A stretch of 49,232 nucleotides of DNA from Rikenellaceae bacterium (lineage in GTDB: Bacteria; Bacteroidota; Bacteroidia; Bacteroidales; Rikenellaceae), in NCBI GenBank assembly GCA_015059845.1, contig SUZR01000013.1, positions 1 to 49,232 on the forward strand, written 5' to 3'. Shown piece after piece: positions 37,329 to 46,682 of the stretch (position 1 is its first letter; each line of letters begins with the position of its first letter). A program made the position numbers and the translations under genes. Under the pieces are notes generated by a model. That model searched no databases and had not been told where the DNA came from. It worked only from the letters and a program-made list of their open reading frames with translations.

Positions 37329-38024
37329 TTAGTTCATAAACAATCGTTTCGCACCCTTCTCGTGTATGGCGGCAAGGATATCCACCTGTGGCGAGAAGGA
37401 GTGCATCTGGTCAATATCAAGTTCGCGGATATCATCATATATAGACTCTATCCGCTCGGCCAGCGTGTAGAGAATCCTCTGCGTCTGGCGGTGGGTGATG
37501 CGCATCGTGCGCAGGGCAGCATTCAGCACCATCGCCGCCGTGCCGTAGCAGATGGCTGCGAATAACTCCCGTTCGCCGATTCCGCAGATAGCAAACACCA
37601 CACCCTGCACAACGGCATAGCACCCCGAGGTGCGCGATGTGGCAATATCATCGGTTAGGCGGAGGAGCGATTTGTCGCTGGTCATCTCGGCACATAGCTC
37701 CGCCATCTTACGCCCCATACGTTGGCTCATCAGGCGTTGCTCGGTGTTGGCTTTGCGTGCAAGCAGAGCCTTGTCGCAACGAATTATGGCGTTGTAGTCG
37801 CCCCTAATTGTGGCACGGTGTGCGTTCAGGGCCGCTATGCAGTCGGTTGTGGCGGCCTGGCGTAGGAGGCTTTCGGAGATCTCGTTGAGCGTGGCGTAGT
37901 CGTGAACGAGTCCGACATCAATAGCACTCTCCAATGTATTCGAGAACGAAAAACCACCCACGGGCAGAGCCGAGTCCGAGAACTGCATCACGTGCATAAG
38001 GCTGCGGAGCGAGTTATTGTGCAT
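37329..38024 (-). CDS. ureF: Urease accessory protein UreF
   Basis: UreF (231 residues) is an all-helical partner of UreD and UreG. The motif MQFSDSALPVGGFSFSNTLESAI at its N-terminus is diagnostic (the family has SDxxLPVGxFxxSxGLE). The frame is open for 29 more codons upstream, but ATG 38024 (MHNNSLRSL) is the better start; it overlaps the end of ureE by 11 bases. The rest is helical with the usual RMGRKMAEL region. Confidence 0.9.
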   Translation of the reverse strand: MHNNSLRSLMHVMQFSDSALPVGGFSFSNTLESAIDVGLVHDYATLNEISESLLRQAATTDCIAALNAHRATIRGDYNAIIRCDKALLARKANTEQRLMSQRMGRKMAELCAEMTSDKSLLRLTDDIATSRTSGCYAVVQGVVFAICGIGERELFAAICYGTAAMVLNAALRTMRITHRQTQRILYTLAERIESIYDDIRELDIDQMHSFSPQVDILAAIHEKGAKRLFMN

Positions 38025-38571
38025 AGTGGTGATGCTCTTCGGTTGTTGCCCCGCCAAGCAGCCGCCGCACCTCGTGTGGCGACAGGTATGGGATAATCTG
38101 CTCGGCAGCACGGAACGAGATGGCTATATGTTCGATGTTGTGGGTGCGCATAACGCTCTCCATCACCTTGCGGTCAACCGTCAGCGGCACATATATCTTC
38201 GTGCCACGCACTACGGCCGGCCAATGCTGGTTGCCGATGGCGTGACCCAGCTCTACCGATGTGTGAATAATGGTTTGTGGCTCTTCGCGCACCAATGCCC
38301 CGAGGTCTATAACCATAATATCGCTCAGCCGCAGCCGCAGAACGACCATCTGGCGGCTCTTCTCGTCGTAGTGGAGTATATCCCCATCGTGCAGTTGTGT
38401 GTGCCGTTTCAGGGCCACGGCGTACTCCTTGCCGCCACGACCACGTACTACAAAACGACTCTTCTGCGCGGTCCACTGGTCGAGGTCGATGTAATCAACG
38501 TCTATCTCGGAGCAGCGAGTGCGCCACTCCTCATCGGCAATGTTGCCGACAATGTGGTTGTATATCTTCAT
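38014..38571 (-). CDS. ureE: Urease accessory nickel chaperone UreE
   Basis: UreE (185 residues) delivers nickel to UreG. The N-terminal peptide-binding domain (RFVVRGRGGKEYAVALKR and LHDGDILHYDEKS) and the C-terminal metal-binding domain with ELGHAIGNQHWPAVV (about 108-122, containing the metal-binding His) are visible. The tail TTEEHHHYAQ gives a short histidine cluster, much shorter than the long His tail of Klebsiella UreE. It lies between ureC (10 bases) and ureF (overlap). Confidence 0.93.
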   Translation of the reverse strand: MKIYNHIVGNIADEEWRTRCSEIDVDYIDLDQWTAQKSRFVVRGRGGKEYAVALKRHTQLHDGDILHYDEKSRQMVVLRLRLSDIMVIDLGALVREEPQTIIHTSVELGHAIGNQHWPAVVRGTKIYVPLTVDRKVMESVMRTHNIEHIAISFRAAEQIIPYLSPHEVRRLLGGATTEEHHHYAQ

Positions 38572-38581
38572 AACGCGGAGT

Positions 38582-40303
38582 TTAACTGAACCAATAGAGC
38601 TGTCCGAGTGAGAAACTCTCGGCCGGCTTTATATCTATGCGCTGGCCGTCGATTCTGACATCGAAGTTCTCGGCGTTAACCTCAATATGCGGATTTGCGC
38701 TGTTGAGGAGCATATCATCCTTCGTCAGCTGGCGTGTGCGGCACACGGGGCAGACCATACGTTTCAGGTGCAGACGATGCTTTATGTCGTTCTGGAATGC
38801 CGCCTGCGACACGAACGATATGCAGGTCTCACGCAGCGTGCGACCAAAAGCCCCGAACATAGGGCGATAGTAGCAGGGTTGTGGCGTGGGGAGCGAGGCG
38901 TTCGGGTCGCCCATATTTGCCCAGCTGATAACGCCGCTCTTGATAACCATTTTGGGCTTGGCGGCAAAGAATTGCGGCTCCCACAGCACAAGGTCGGCGA
39001 CCTTACCCTTCTCGATGGAGCCGATGTAGTCGGACATTCCGAAGGCCACGGCGGGGTTGATGGTGATTTTTGCCAAATAGCGCAGAACGCGGAAGTTGTC
39101 GTTGCCCTCGCAATCCTCCTTTAGTCGCCCGCAGGCATTTTTCATATAGGAGGCCATCTGGAAGGTGCGCAGGAACGATTCGCCGACACGCCCCATCGCC
39201 TGCGAGTCGGAGGTCACCATCGACAGTACGCCCAAGTCGTGCAGCAGATTCTCCGCAGCCTGCGTCTCGGGTCGCACGCGGCTCTCGGCAAAGGCTACGT
39301 CGGAGGGGATTTGCGGGTTGAGGTTGTGACACACCATAATCATATCGAAAAGCTCGGCCTGCGAATTCACGCCAAAGGGGAGCGTGGGATTGGTCGAGGA
39401 GGGTAGAACGAAGGGCATAGAGGCCACCTTCAGCAAATCGGGGGCGTGGCCACCGCCAGCACCCTCGCTGTGGTAGGTGTGAATCGTGCGGCCGTCAATG
39501 GCGGCGATGGTATCCTCCACGTAGCCGCTTTCGTTGAGCGTGTCGGTGTGGATGGCCACCTGCACATCGTAGCGGTCGGCAACATCGAGCGAGGTGCGTA
39601 TGGCTGCGGGCGTGGAGCCCCAATCCTCGTGAACCTTCAGTCCGCAGGCTCCCGCCACAATCTGCTCCTCGGCGGACTCTTCGCAGGCGCAATTTCCCTT
39701 GCCCAAAAGGCCTATGTTTACGGGCATCTCCTCGATGGATTTCAGCATCTGCTCGATGTTCCACACCCCCGAGGTTATGGTCGTGCCGTTTGAGCCGTCA
39801 CTCGGGCCTACACCGCCGCCGATGAGTGTTGTTATGCCGTTGCTCAGTGCCGCCTCGGCCTGCTGTGGCGCGATAAAGTGAACGTGGCCATCAATGCCGC
39901 CAGCCGTGAGAATGAGATGCTCGCCCGAGATGGCGTCCGTAGCCGCTCCCGTTACAAGGTTGGGACTGACGCCATACATCGTATTGGGATTGCCCGACTT
40001 GCCTATGCCTGCAATCTTACCATCCTTAATGCCCACGTCGGCCTTGACAACGCCTATTGTCGGGTCGATGACGGTAACATTGGTGATAACCATATCGAGC
40101 GCACCCTGCTCGGAGGTAATCGTATTGGCCAGCGCCATACCGTCGCGCAGGGTCTTGCCGCCGCCATATACAACCTCGTCGCCATAGTCGTAGCGCATAT
40201 CGCGCTCTATTTCGATGTATAGGTCCGTGTCGCCCAGACGTATCTTGTCGCCTACGGTGGGACCAAAAAGGTTGATGTAATCCTGTCTTGAAATTGTTGC
40301 CAT
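38582..40303 (-). CDS. ureC: Urease subunit alpha (catalytic)
   Basis: UreC (573 residues) hydrolyses urea to ammonia and carbamate at a two-nickel site. All ligands are present: H140 and H142 (DGHVHF), the lysine to be carbamylated K223 (GLKVHEDWG), H252 (IHTDTLNES), H278 ([13 protein letters not shown]) and D366 ([10 protein letters not shown]). The mobile flap carries C325-H326 (MVCHNLNP), as in Klebsiella C319-H320. A Cys-x-x-Cys pair near residue 518 ([11 protein letters not shown]) lies in the C-terminal region. Length is typical. It is the third gene of the ureABCEFGD operon. Confidence 0.98.
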   Translation of the reverse strand: MATISRQDYINLFGPTVGDKIRLGDTDLYIEIERDMRYDYGDEVVYGGGKTLRDGMALANTITSEQGALDMVITNVTVIDPTIGVVKADVGIKDGKIAGIGKSGNPNTMYGVSPNLVTGAATDAISGEHLILTAGGIDGHVHFIAPQQAEAALSNGITTLIGGGVGPSDGSNGTTITSGVWNIEQMLKSIEEMPVNIGLLGKGNCACEESAEEQIVAGACGLKVHEDWGSTPAAIRTSLDVADRYDVQVAIHTDTLNESGYVEDTIAAIDGRTIHTYHSEGAGGGHAPDLLKVASMPFVLPSSTNPTLPFGVNSQAELFDMIMVCHNLNPQIPSDVAFAESRVRPETQAAENLLHDLGVLSMVTSDSQAMGRVGESFLRTFQMASYMKNACGRLKEDCEGNDNFRVLRYLAKITINPAVAFGMSDYIGSIEKGKVADLVLWEPQFFAAKPKMVIKSGVISWANMGDPNASLPTPQPCYYRPMFGAFGRTLRETCISFVSQAAFQNDIKHRLHLKRMVCPVCRTRQLTKDDMLLNSANPHIEVNAENFDVRIDGQRIDIKPAESFSLGQLYWFS

Positions 40304-40308
40304 CGCTG

Positions 40309-40854
40309 TTACTCTTTATCGTTTGGTTTTTTACTCTGTTTGTTATGTCTCTCGAAAGGGGCTTCTGCCTGCTGCTCGGAGGATTTGAATCCGCGGTGTT
40401 TCATCTTTCGTATGGCGTGATGGCGTGTGGGGTAGTAGGTTGGGGTATCCTCGCAACCTGTGTAGCCATCAACGAGCGAATTAAAACCTATTATACGCTG
40501 CTTACCACCAAACGGAACAACCTCCACATCCTTACTATCGCCTGGCTCGAAGCGTATGGCGGTGGTAGCTGGTATATTGAGGTGGCAGCCGAAGGCCAGC
40601 GTGCGGTCGAACTCCAGATAGCGATTCACCTCGAAGAAGTGGAAGTGCGAGCCGACCTGAATGGGCCTGTCGCCCGTATTGCGAACGGTTATTTTCGTCG
40701 CTTTTCGATTGCAGTTGTACTCTATATCCTTCTGGCAGGGGATGACGGCCCCGACCCCGAAGGCCTTCTTGGGCGTGAATCCTGCCTTGTCGGGGTAGAG
40801 TGGTTGGTGTGTGGCCGATGTGACGTGCGCATCGGCAGATGTCTGTTTTTTCAT
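40309..40854 (-). CDS. ureB: Urease subunit beta with N- and C-terminal extensions
   Basis: UreB (181 residues) packs against UreC and is not catalytic. The core (about 33-130) is clear: [78 protein letters not shown]. Free-standing bacterial UreB proteins are usually about 100-135 residues; here there are about 30 extra residues in front and about 50 behind, the latter rich in Lys, Arg and His ([17 protein letters not shown]). UreA and UreB are separate genes, unlike Helicobacter where they are fused. Confidence 0.93.
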   Translation of the reverse strand: MKKQTSADAHVTSATHQPLYPDKAGFTPKKAFGVGAVIPCQKDIEYNCNRKATKITVRNTGDRPIQVGSHFHFFEVNRYLEFDRTLAFGCHLNIPATTAIRFEPGDSKDVEVVPFGGKQRIIGFNSLVDGYTGCEDTPTYYPTRHHAIRKMKHRGFKSSEQQAEAPFERHNKQSKKPNDKE

Positions 40855-40865
40855 ATCGTGAAGTG

Positions 40866-41168
40866 TTATTTAATCGGATGGTGGATACTTATCAGGCGCG
40901 AGCCATCGGTGAATACGGCCTCGACCTGCAGCAGTGTAATCATATCGGCCACGCCCTCCATAACATCATCTCGACGCAGTACGGAGGCGGCATTGGCCAT
41001 AACCTGCTCGACGGTTTTGCCTGCGCGGGCGTCCTCAAGCGCGGCAGATGTGATGTAGGCTACCGCCTCAGGGTAGTTTAGCTTAAGGCCCTTTTTGAGC
41101 CGACGCTCAGCAATCATACCGAGCGACAACAGCATCAGTTTATCAATCTCTCTTGGAGTTAAATGCAT
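40866..41168 (-). CDS. ureA: Urease subunit gamma
   Basis: UreA (100 residues) is the small structural subunit. It matches the family throughout: [47 protein letters not shown], and [27 protein letters not shown]. It is the first gene of the urease operon on the minus strand, 11 bases ahead of ureB. No clear consensus promoter is visible upstream; a hairpin at 41216-41234 lies there. Confidence 0.97.
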   Translation of the reverse strand: MHLTPREIDKLMLLSLGMIAERRLKKGLKLNYPEAVAYITSAALEDARAGKTVEQVMANAASVLRRDDVMEGVADMITLLQVEAVFTDGSRLISIHHPIK

Positions 41169-41215
41169 AATCGTGTGATTTTAGAAATTTACGACTACGT
41201 AGGCAAAAAATATGC

Positions 41216-41234
41216 CACATCGAAGGGCGATGTG
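41216..41234. promoter_or_regulatory. Hairpin in the ureA-crcB divergent gap
   Basis: Perfect 7-bp inverted repeat CACATCG (41216-41222) / CGATGTG (41228-41234), 48 bases upstream of ureA and 58 upstream of crcB. It could be an operator for the urease operon (for example for a nickel or nitrogen regulator) or a short hairpin; I cannot decide. Confidence 0.4.
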
Positions 41235-41291
41235 CGGCGGCAATGAGAGCGCGTGGCACTAATTTTGAGTTATCCGCCAGAAAAAAGTGTT

Positions 41292-41666
41292 ATGTTGAAA
41301 ATGATGTTACTGGCGGGCGTAGGTGGATTTGTCGGCACGTGCCTGCGCTATCTCACCGGCAAGTTGTGCCATCTGCTTGTCGTTGGGAGTTTCCCTTTGG
41401 CGACATTTGTCGTGAATATTATAGGTAGTTTTATTATCGGTCTGCTTTTCGGGGTGGCCGAGCGTACTCATACCGTTACGCCTGCGGTGAGCGCACTGCT
41501 CATCACGGGTTTTTGTGGAGGTTTCACAACTTTTTCGTCGTTTGCCAACGATATCTTCCTTTTGTTGCAGAATCGTAATTGGGTGACGCTGATTTTTTAT
41601 GCTGGTCTGACGCTTATTTTGGGTGTTGTGCTTGTTTGGGCGGGTAGAGCGGTGGCTCGAGGGTGA
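41292..41666 (+). CDS. crcB: Fluoride-specific ion channel CrcB/FluC
   Basis: This 124-residue protein with four membrane segments forms dual-topology dimers that export fluoride. Conserved parts: GGFVGTCLRYLTGKL near the N-terminus, FPLATFVVNIIGSFIIGLLFG, and the pore segment GFCGGFTTFSSFANDIFLL with the phenylalanines and the central sodium-site GGFTTFS. I take ATG 41292 (MLKMMLLAG); an upstream GTG at 41253 is less likely. No fluoride riboswitch is recognisable in the 120 bases upstream. It is divergent from the urease operon. Confidence 0.93.
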   Translation: MLKMMLLAGVGGFVGTCLRYLTGKLCHLLVVGSFPLATFVVNIIGSFIIGLLFGVAERTHTVTPAVSALLITGFCGGFTTFSSFANDIFLLLQNRNWVTLIFYAGLTLILGVVLVWAGRAVARG

Positions 41667-41769
41667 TTTTTCGTGATTTTTATGATTTGTGCTATGCTGT
41701 TGATAGTTATGTTGTTGGTAGGGTTTTGCCTACGACGACGATAATTTTTGTATTTTTTTTAAGAAAAGT

Positions 41770-41800
41770 TTTGGAGAATAAAATTTTTACCCTATCTTTG
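41770..41800 (+). promoter_or_regulatory. Promoter of the tRNA-Gly pair
   Basis: TTTG (41770-41773), 19 bases, TATCTTTG (41793-41800): perfect consensus, 47 bases before the first tRNA. Confidence 0.88.
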
Positions 41801-41847
41801 CACCCGCAATCTGATGGTAACATAGGTTGCAGAGTTCAAAACATTCT

Positions 41848-41920
41848 GCGGAAATAGCTCAGTTGGTAGAGCACAACCTTGCCAAGGTTGGGGTCGCGAG
41901 TTCGAGTCTCGTTTTCCGCT
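41848..41920 (+). tRNA. tRNA-Gly (GCC), copy 1
   Basis: A 73-base cloverleaf: acceptor GCGGAAA/TTTCCGC, anticodon loop TTGCCAA (GCC), T-arm GAGTTCGAGTCTC, discriminator T. The 3' end is followed by CAA, so CCA is not encoded. Confidence 0.96.
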
Positions 41921-41953
41921 CAAAGTGTTGAAAAACACTCCACAAAAATATTT

Positions 41954-42026
41954 GCGGAAATAGCTCAGTTGGTAGAGCACAACCTTGCCAAGGTTGGGGT
42001 CGCGAGTTCGAGTCTCGTTTTCCGCT
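41954..42026 (+). tRNA. tRNA-Gly (GCC), copy 2, probable island attachment site
   Basis: Identical over all 73 bases to copy 1, 33 bases downstream. Here CCA follows (42027-42029). It is the last host feature before the integrase, and its 3' half is the likely attachment site. Confidence 0.95.
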
Positions 42027-42060
42027 CCAAGTCCAAAAATTTTGAGGACAAAATCAAGCA

Positions 42061-42094
42061 AAACCCTTTGAAACATCGTTTCAGAGGGTTTTTC
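42061..42094 (+). terminator. Terminator after the tRNA-Gly pair
   Basis: AACCCTtTGAAAC-atc-GTTTCAgAGGGTT stem followed by T-rich sequence. Confidence 0.85.
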
Positions 42095-42158
42095 ATTTGT
42101 TGTCGGTTGGTATCGCTCCGACTTCAAGGAGCCCCTACCCGACATAGCCAGAACCTCG

Positions 42159-42222
42159 AAGTGTCCCTCCGAATATCCACCGTGAAAATAAGGGACACTT
42201 ACTCCGAAATGAGGGGACACTT
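42159..42222. repeat. Three GGGACACTT motifs near the integrase gene
   Basis: AAGTGTCCCT (42159-42168, inverted), AGGGACACTT (42191-42200) and GAGGGGACACTT (42211-42222). Clustered short repeats between an attachment site and an integrase gene are typical of arm-type integrase or excisionase sites; this is inference. Confidence 0.5.
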
Positions 42223-42302
42223 TGGGCTTTTGGGTAAAAATTTTTGACCATCAGTAAACTTTTCAGACTGGCAGTTGCCTACGCTTTAATAAAAACAGTC
42301 AG

Positions 42303-43568
42303 ATGAAAAGTACATTCAGAATCCTATTCTACGCAAAGTGGGAGGCAAGCGACGAGGCAAAGATGCTCCCAATCTATGTTCGCATTACAATCAATGGCAC
42401 AAAGGCGCGTTTCAGCCTTAAAATCCGTGTGTCAGAGAAAATCTGGGACGCCAAGAGTGGTCGTGCCATAGGGCATAGCCACGAGGCACTGCAAGCCAAC
42501 CGCTACCTCGATAGTGTCGTTACACGCATCAATACCATATATTATCGCCTATGCGAGCAGAGCGAGGCTGTGACGGCTCAAATGGTACGCGATGAGTTCC
42601 TCGGCGTGAAAGCACCAAGCAAGACACTACTTTCGGTATTCGCCGAGTTCAACGATAGGCAAGAGAATCTTATTGGCGTGGATATTACGCAATCGACATT
42701 CAACAAGTTTGACTTAACATTTCGCAGATTGGAGGAGTTCCTGCGAGTGAAACGCAATCGTCCGGACATTCCCGTATCGTTGGTCGATAGAGATTTTGTG
42801 CTCGACTTTGAGGCCTATTTGAAGGTCGATTACCACCTGCAAGCCAACTCTGCCGAGAAGTTGATGCGTATCTTCAAGCGTATTACCACGATGTGTTTCA
42901 AAAGCGGACTGATGACGAAAGACCCATTTTGCGATGTGCGATTGAAGAAGGTCAAGAAGGATAGAGGCTACCTAACTCGCCACGAATTGGAGCTAATCCT
43001 CAACTATAAACCAATAAAGAAGAGATTGGAGAAGGCACGTGATGTGTTCGTGTTTTGTTGTTTCACTGGCTTCGACTATTCGACTACTGCATCGCTGACC
43101 GAACAAAACCTTGTTTTGGCAGACGACGGCTCTATGTGGATTGAGACGCACCGAGTTAAGACCGGTGTCGCATCAAAAGTAAAGTTGCTCGACATACCGC
43201 TTTCAATCCTGAAAAAGTACGAGCCAACACGCATTAACGGCTATCTCCTGCCCGTGTTGAGCAACGCCAAATACAACCTCTACCTCAAAGAGATAGCCGC
43301 CACATTGGGCATCCAAAAACGCGTAACCTCGCACCTGGCCCGCCACACATTCGCAACGACCGTAACCTACGCAAATGGCGTGTCGATTGAGTCGATCAGC
43401 AAGATGCTAGGCCACACCAAACTCGCCACCACGCAAATCTACGCCCGCATCGTGGATCAAACGGTCAGCCGAGAGATGGACAAGTTATCAGCAGCGTTAA
43501 GTGGTACGAGTTTTAGCCTCAACGGCGGGGATAGCGAGGTAGGGGAAACGGTTGCCTCAACAGAATAA
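42303..43568 (+). CDS. Tyrosine recombinase/integrase (Bacteroidota type)
   Basis: This 421-residue recombinase has an N-terminal arm-binding region (about 1-100), a core-binding SAM-like domain (about 108-205) and a C-terminal catalytic domain. Visible catalytic residues: Lys286 (HRVKTG), H344-x-x-R347 (HLARHTF), H371 (LGHTK) and the nucleophile Y380 (TTQIYAR). The box I arginine is missing: the usual TGxR reads TGFD (D258), as known for the CTnDOT integrase group, where that arginine is also replaced. It is transcribed away from the tRNA-Gly pair and converges on hsdR. It could excise or integrate the island or act on nearby inverted repeats. Confidence 0.92.
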   Translation: MKSTFRILFYAKWEASDEAKMLPIYVRITINGTKARFSLKIRVSEKIWDAKSGRAIGHSHEALQANRYLDSVVTRINTIYYRLCEQSEAVTAQMVRDEFLGVKAPSKTLLSVFAEFNDRQENLIGVDITQSTFNKFDLTFRRLEEFLRVKRNRPDIPVSLVDRDFVLDFEAYLKVDYHLQANSAEKLMRIFKRITTMCFKSGLMTKDPFCDVRLKKVKKDRGYLTRHELELILNYKPIKKRLEKARDVFVFCCFTGFDYSTTASLTEQNLVLADDGSMWIETHRVKTGVASKVKLLDIPLSILKKYEPTRINGYLLPVLSNAKYNLYLKEIAATLGIQKRVTSHLARHTFATTVTYANGVSIESISKMLGHTKLATTQIYARIVDQTVSREMDKLSAALSGTSFSLNGGDSEVGETVASTE

Positions 43569-43577
43569 CAGAAATAC

Positions 43578-43609
43578 ACAAGGTGCCCGGCAAATGCTGG
43601 ACACCTTGT
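43578..43609. terminator. Terminator between integrase and hsdR
   Basis: ACAAGGTGcCCgGC / GCtGGaCACCTTGT stem between convergent genes; T tracts are short. Confidence 0.65.
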
Positions 43610-43649
43610 CGTTTTAATATCTTATATCAGCACAGTACATGTTACGCTG

Positions 43650-46600
43650 CTACTTAAACTCATTTTCACTCCACATTTCGCACTGCGTCATAATAGTTTC
43701 GAGTGCTGCCTCCTGTCCTTCTGGCGGATATTTATATTTTTTGAGCAGTCGTTTCACAATGCGGCGCATACCGGCACGGGCACTCTCCTTCATCGTCCAG
43801 TCTATGGTCTTATTTGTGCGGAGTGCATCGGTCAGTTCGCGCGTAATGGCGATAAGTTGCTCGTTGGTATAGAAATCCTGCACCGCCTCGGGCTTGGTTA
43901 TAGCATCGTAGAATGCCAACTCCTCGGTCGAGAGGTTGAGTTTCTTGCTCTCCTCCTCGCCATTGACGATGGCTCGTGCAGTCTTCAACAACTCCTCGAT
44001 AACCTCCTCGTTCGTTAGCATTCCTTTGAGGTAGTTACTCATCGCATTTGCCAAAATCTCGGAGAACTTCTCGGCACGCACGGTGTTGGTACGCTGATAA
44101 ACCCTTATCTGCTCGGCAATCAGCTTGCGTAGCAACTCCACAGCGAAGTTTTTCTGCTTCATCTGCGCTATCTCCTCCAAGAATTTCGGGTCGAAAATCG
44201 AAAACTCCTCTTTGATATCCGAGAAGAGGTTTATCACGCCCTCGCTCTTGATGCTCTGTTTGAGCAGTTCGTTTATGCGTTCGTTAATCTCGCGGAACGA
44301 GATCTTACCCTTGCCCTCCACGCGCGTCAGCAGGGTGCGAACCGCCTCAAAGTAGGCAGCCTCCAATCGCTCCTCACGCTGCAAAAGGCTCTGGCAGAGC
44401 GACAACGACTGACGAAGCAACAACGCCTCTTTGATGTATAGTTTCTTTGTTTCTTCTCGCTCTGGGGCTTGCAGGAAATCGACACCGCCTGCAATCGCCG
44501 CAGCGCGAGCCATATCCGACTCGCCGTAGAATGCCGAGTAGTCGAAGCCGTGCAACAGGTCGCGACACACCTCCAACTTCTTCTGAAATTCGGGATATGC
44601 AGTCTTTGAAATATCGGTATCGCCGTAGTTCTTGCGGTCACGAATGGTGTAGTCGTTCATCGCCTGTTTGAGTGCCGAGGCAATGCCCACATAATCAACC
44701 ACCAAACCACCTTGCTTGTCGCCGAATACGCGGTTTACACGCGCTATTGCCTGCATCAGGTTGTGCCCCGACATCGGCTTATAGACATACATCGTCGAGA
44801 GTGACGGCACATCAAATCCCGTGAGCCACATATCCACCACAATCACCACTTTCAGCGGACTGTCGTTATCCTTAAATCGCTTTTCAAGCTCCTTTTTGTG
44901 GGCATCGTTGCCGATTATCTCGCGCCACTCCTCGGGATCTTTGTTGCCCGATGTCATCACCACTGCGAGTTTTTCGCTCCACGCGGGGCGCAACTCCAAG
45001 ATGCGACGGTAAATTTTCATCGCTATCGGGCGTGAGTAGGCAACAATCATCGCCTTACCCGTCTGCTCATATTGGCGGTAGTTCTCGTAGTGGTCGAGAA
45101 TATCGCCCACGAGCGAATCTATCGTCTCGTCGGCTCCGAGGATGGAGTCAAGACGCCCTAACTCTCGCTTGCTCTTTTCGATTGCATACTCCTCCGCCTC
45201 ACTGGCCATCGCCTCGTACTCGTCATCTATGCGGCGGAGCGTTGCCTCGTCGAGGTGCAGATTTATCACACGGCTCTCGTAGAACACAGGGCGTGTAGCA
45301 CCATCGGCCACCGCCTGCGTCATATCGTAAACATCTATGTAGTCGCCGAACACCTCGCGCGTCGAGCGGTCTTTCTGCGAAATCGGCGTACCCGTAAAGC
45401 CTATGTATGTGGCATTTGGCAGCGAGTTACGCACTCGGCGTGCTGCTCCCACCTTTACTCGGCCCTCGCTATCGATTTTCTCGGTCAGACCGTACTGGCT
45501 GCGGTGCGCCTCGTCGGCAATTACGACTATATTTCGGCGTGTCGAGAGGGGCTCTTCGCTCTCCTCGAACTTCTGCATCGTGGTAAAGAATATGCCATTT
45601 GCCTCTCTTTCACGCAGCAGGTCGCCGAGGTGCTTGCGGCTCTCGGCCTGAATCGGCGTTTGGCGCAGAAAGTCGGCGCACTTGGCAAACTGACGGTATA
45701 GCTGCCCGTCGAGGTCGTTGCGGTCGGTGAGGATAACGATTGTAGGCGACGATACCGCCTCTTGCAAACGCTTGGCGAAGAATACCATCGAGAGCGACTT
45801 GCCCGAGCCCTGCGTGTGCCAAAATACACCACCCTTGCCATCGGTCTGCGTCGCCTCGGCCACCGAGTTTACCGCCTTGCGCACCGCGAAGAACTGATGA
45901 TAACCGGCGAGTATCTTTGCGCTCCGCTTTTCCTCTTTCGAGAAGCAGATAAACCCGCGCAAAATCTCTATCAGGCGTGCCTTGTCGAACATCCCCGAGA
46001 AGAGCACATCGAAGGCTGCATAGCGGTGTATCTCGCTTGCACCGTCAACGGTTTTCCACTCCATAAAGCGGTCCTCGCCAGCGGTTATCGTGCCCGCTTT
46101 GGAGGTCGCCATATCGCTCATTACGCAGAATGCGTTATAGACAAAAAGCGACGGTATCTCAATCATATAGTTGCGTAACTGGGCGTATGCCTCCGACACA
46201 TCGGTATCCTCACGCGATGGCGATTTCAGCTCCACAACCACCAACGGTAGACCATTTACAAATACTACGATGTCGGCACGGCGCACTGAACGCTCCTCTA
46301 CGCTCCATTGGTTGGCTACCGTAAAGTTGTTGCGCAGGGGCGTGTCGTAGTCTATGAGTTTTACGCGCGTTGAGCGTTGCTCCTTACCGTCAAAATAGTT
46401 GACCTCGACACCATTTTGCAGATAGTCGTGGAACACCTCGTTGCGCTGCACAAGCGAGCCACTCTCGATGGTGCGAATCTTCGCGATTGCCTCCTCCACT
46501 GCCTCGGCTGGGAGCGCAGGGTTTATGGCATAGAGCGACTGCTGCACAAGGTCGATGTGCAACGGCTCGGTGTATTCGCGCTCCACGCTTGGACCATAGA

Positions 46601-46673
46601 TATAGTCGTAGCCCAGCGTATCACGCATCAACTCCAATATCGCATTCTCAAAATGTGCCTCGGTAAAGTGCAT
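43650..46673 (-). CDS. hsdR: Type I restriction endonuclease subunit HsdR
   Basis: HsdR (1007 residues) is the translocating nuclease of a type I restriction-modification complex. The N-terminal PD-(D/E)xK nuclease is visible as RRADIVVF...VVVELKS (D134, E148, K150). The SF2 motor has Walker A HTQGSGKS (near 288-295), DEAH (387-390), FTGTPI and the late motif ARVNRVFGDKQGGLVVDYVG; a helical C-terminal part that binds HsdS/HsdM follows. The start is ATG 46673 (MHFTEAHF) rather than an upstream TTG. Its base composition is like the host core, unlike the AT-rich genes upstream in the same operon. Confidence 0.96.
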   Translation of the reverse strand: MHFTEAHFENAILELMRDTLGYDYIYGPSVEREYTEPLHIDLVQQSLYAINPALPAEAVEEAIAKIRTIESGSLVQRNEVFHDYLQNGVEVNYFDGKEQRSTRVKLIDYDTPLRNNFTVANQWSVEERSVRRADIVVFVNGLPLVVVELKSPSREDTDVSEAYAQLRNYMIEIPSLFVYNAFCVMSDMATSKAGTITAGEDRFMEWKTVDGASEIHRYAAFDVLFSGMFDKARLIEILRGFICFSKEEKRSAKILAGYHQFFAVRKAVNSVAEATQTDGKGGVFWHTQGSGKSLSMVFFAKRLQEAVSSPTIVILTDRNDLDGQLYRQFAKCADFLRQTPIQAESRKHLGDLLREREANGIFFTTMQKFEESEEPLSTRRNIVVIADEAHRSQYGLTEKIDSEGRVKVGAARRVRNSLPNATYIGFTGTPISQKDRSTREVFGDYIDVYDMTQAVADGATRPVFYESRVINLHLDEATLRRIDDEYEAMASEAEEYAIEKSKRELGRLDSILGADETIDSLVGDILDHYENYRQYEQTGKAMIVAYSRPIAMKIYRRILELRPAWSEKLAVVMTSGNKDPEEWREIIGNDAHKKELEKRFKDNDSPLKVVIVVDMWLTGFDVPSLSTMYVYKPMSGHNLMQAIARVNRVFGDKQGGLVVDYVGIASALKQAMNDYTIRDRKNYGDTDISKTAYPEFQKKLEVCRDLLHGFDYSAFYGESDMARAAAIAGGVDFLQAPEREETKKLYIKEALLLRQSLSLCQSLLQREERLEAAYFEAVRTLLTRVEGKGKISFREINERINELLKQSIKSEGVINLFSDIKEEFSIFDPKFLEEIAQMKQKNFAVELLRKLIAEQIRVYQRTNTVRAEKFSEILANAMSNYLKGMLTNEEVIEELLKTARAIVNGEEESKKLNLSTEELAFYDAITKPEAVQDFYTNEQLIAITRELTDALRTNKTIDWTMKESARAGMRRIVKRLLKKYKYPPEGQEAALETIMTQCEMWSENEFK

Positions 46674-46682
46674 AATGGTCAA

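Noticed and set aside
41170..41291. Possible fluoride riboswitch before crcB
   Set aside because: I could not find the conserved crcB-motif elements; only a simple 7-bp hairpin is present.
41663..41857. 64-codon frame between crcB and tRNA-Gly
   Set aside because: It runs through the tRNA promoter and into the tRNA gene.
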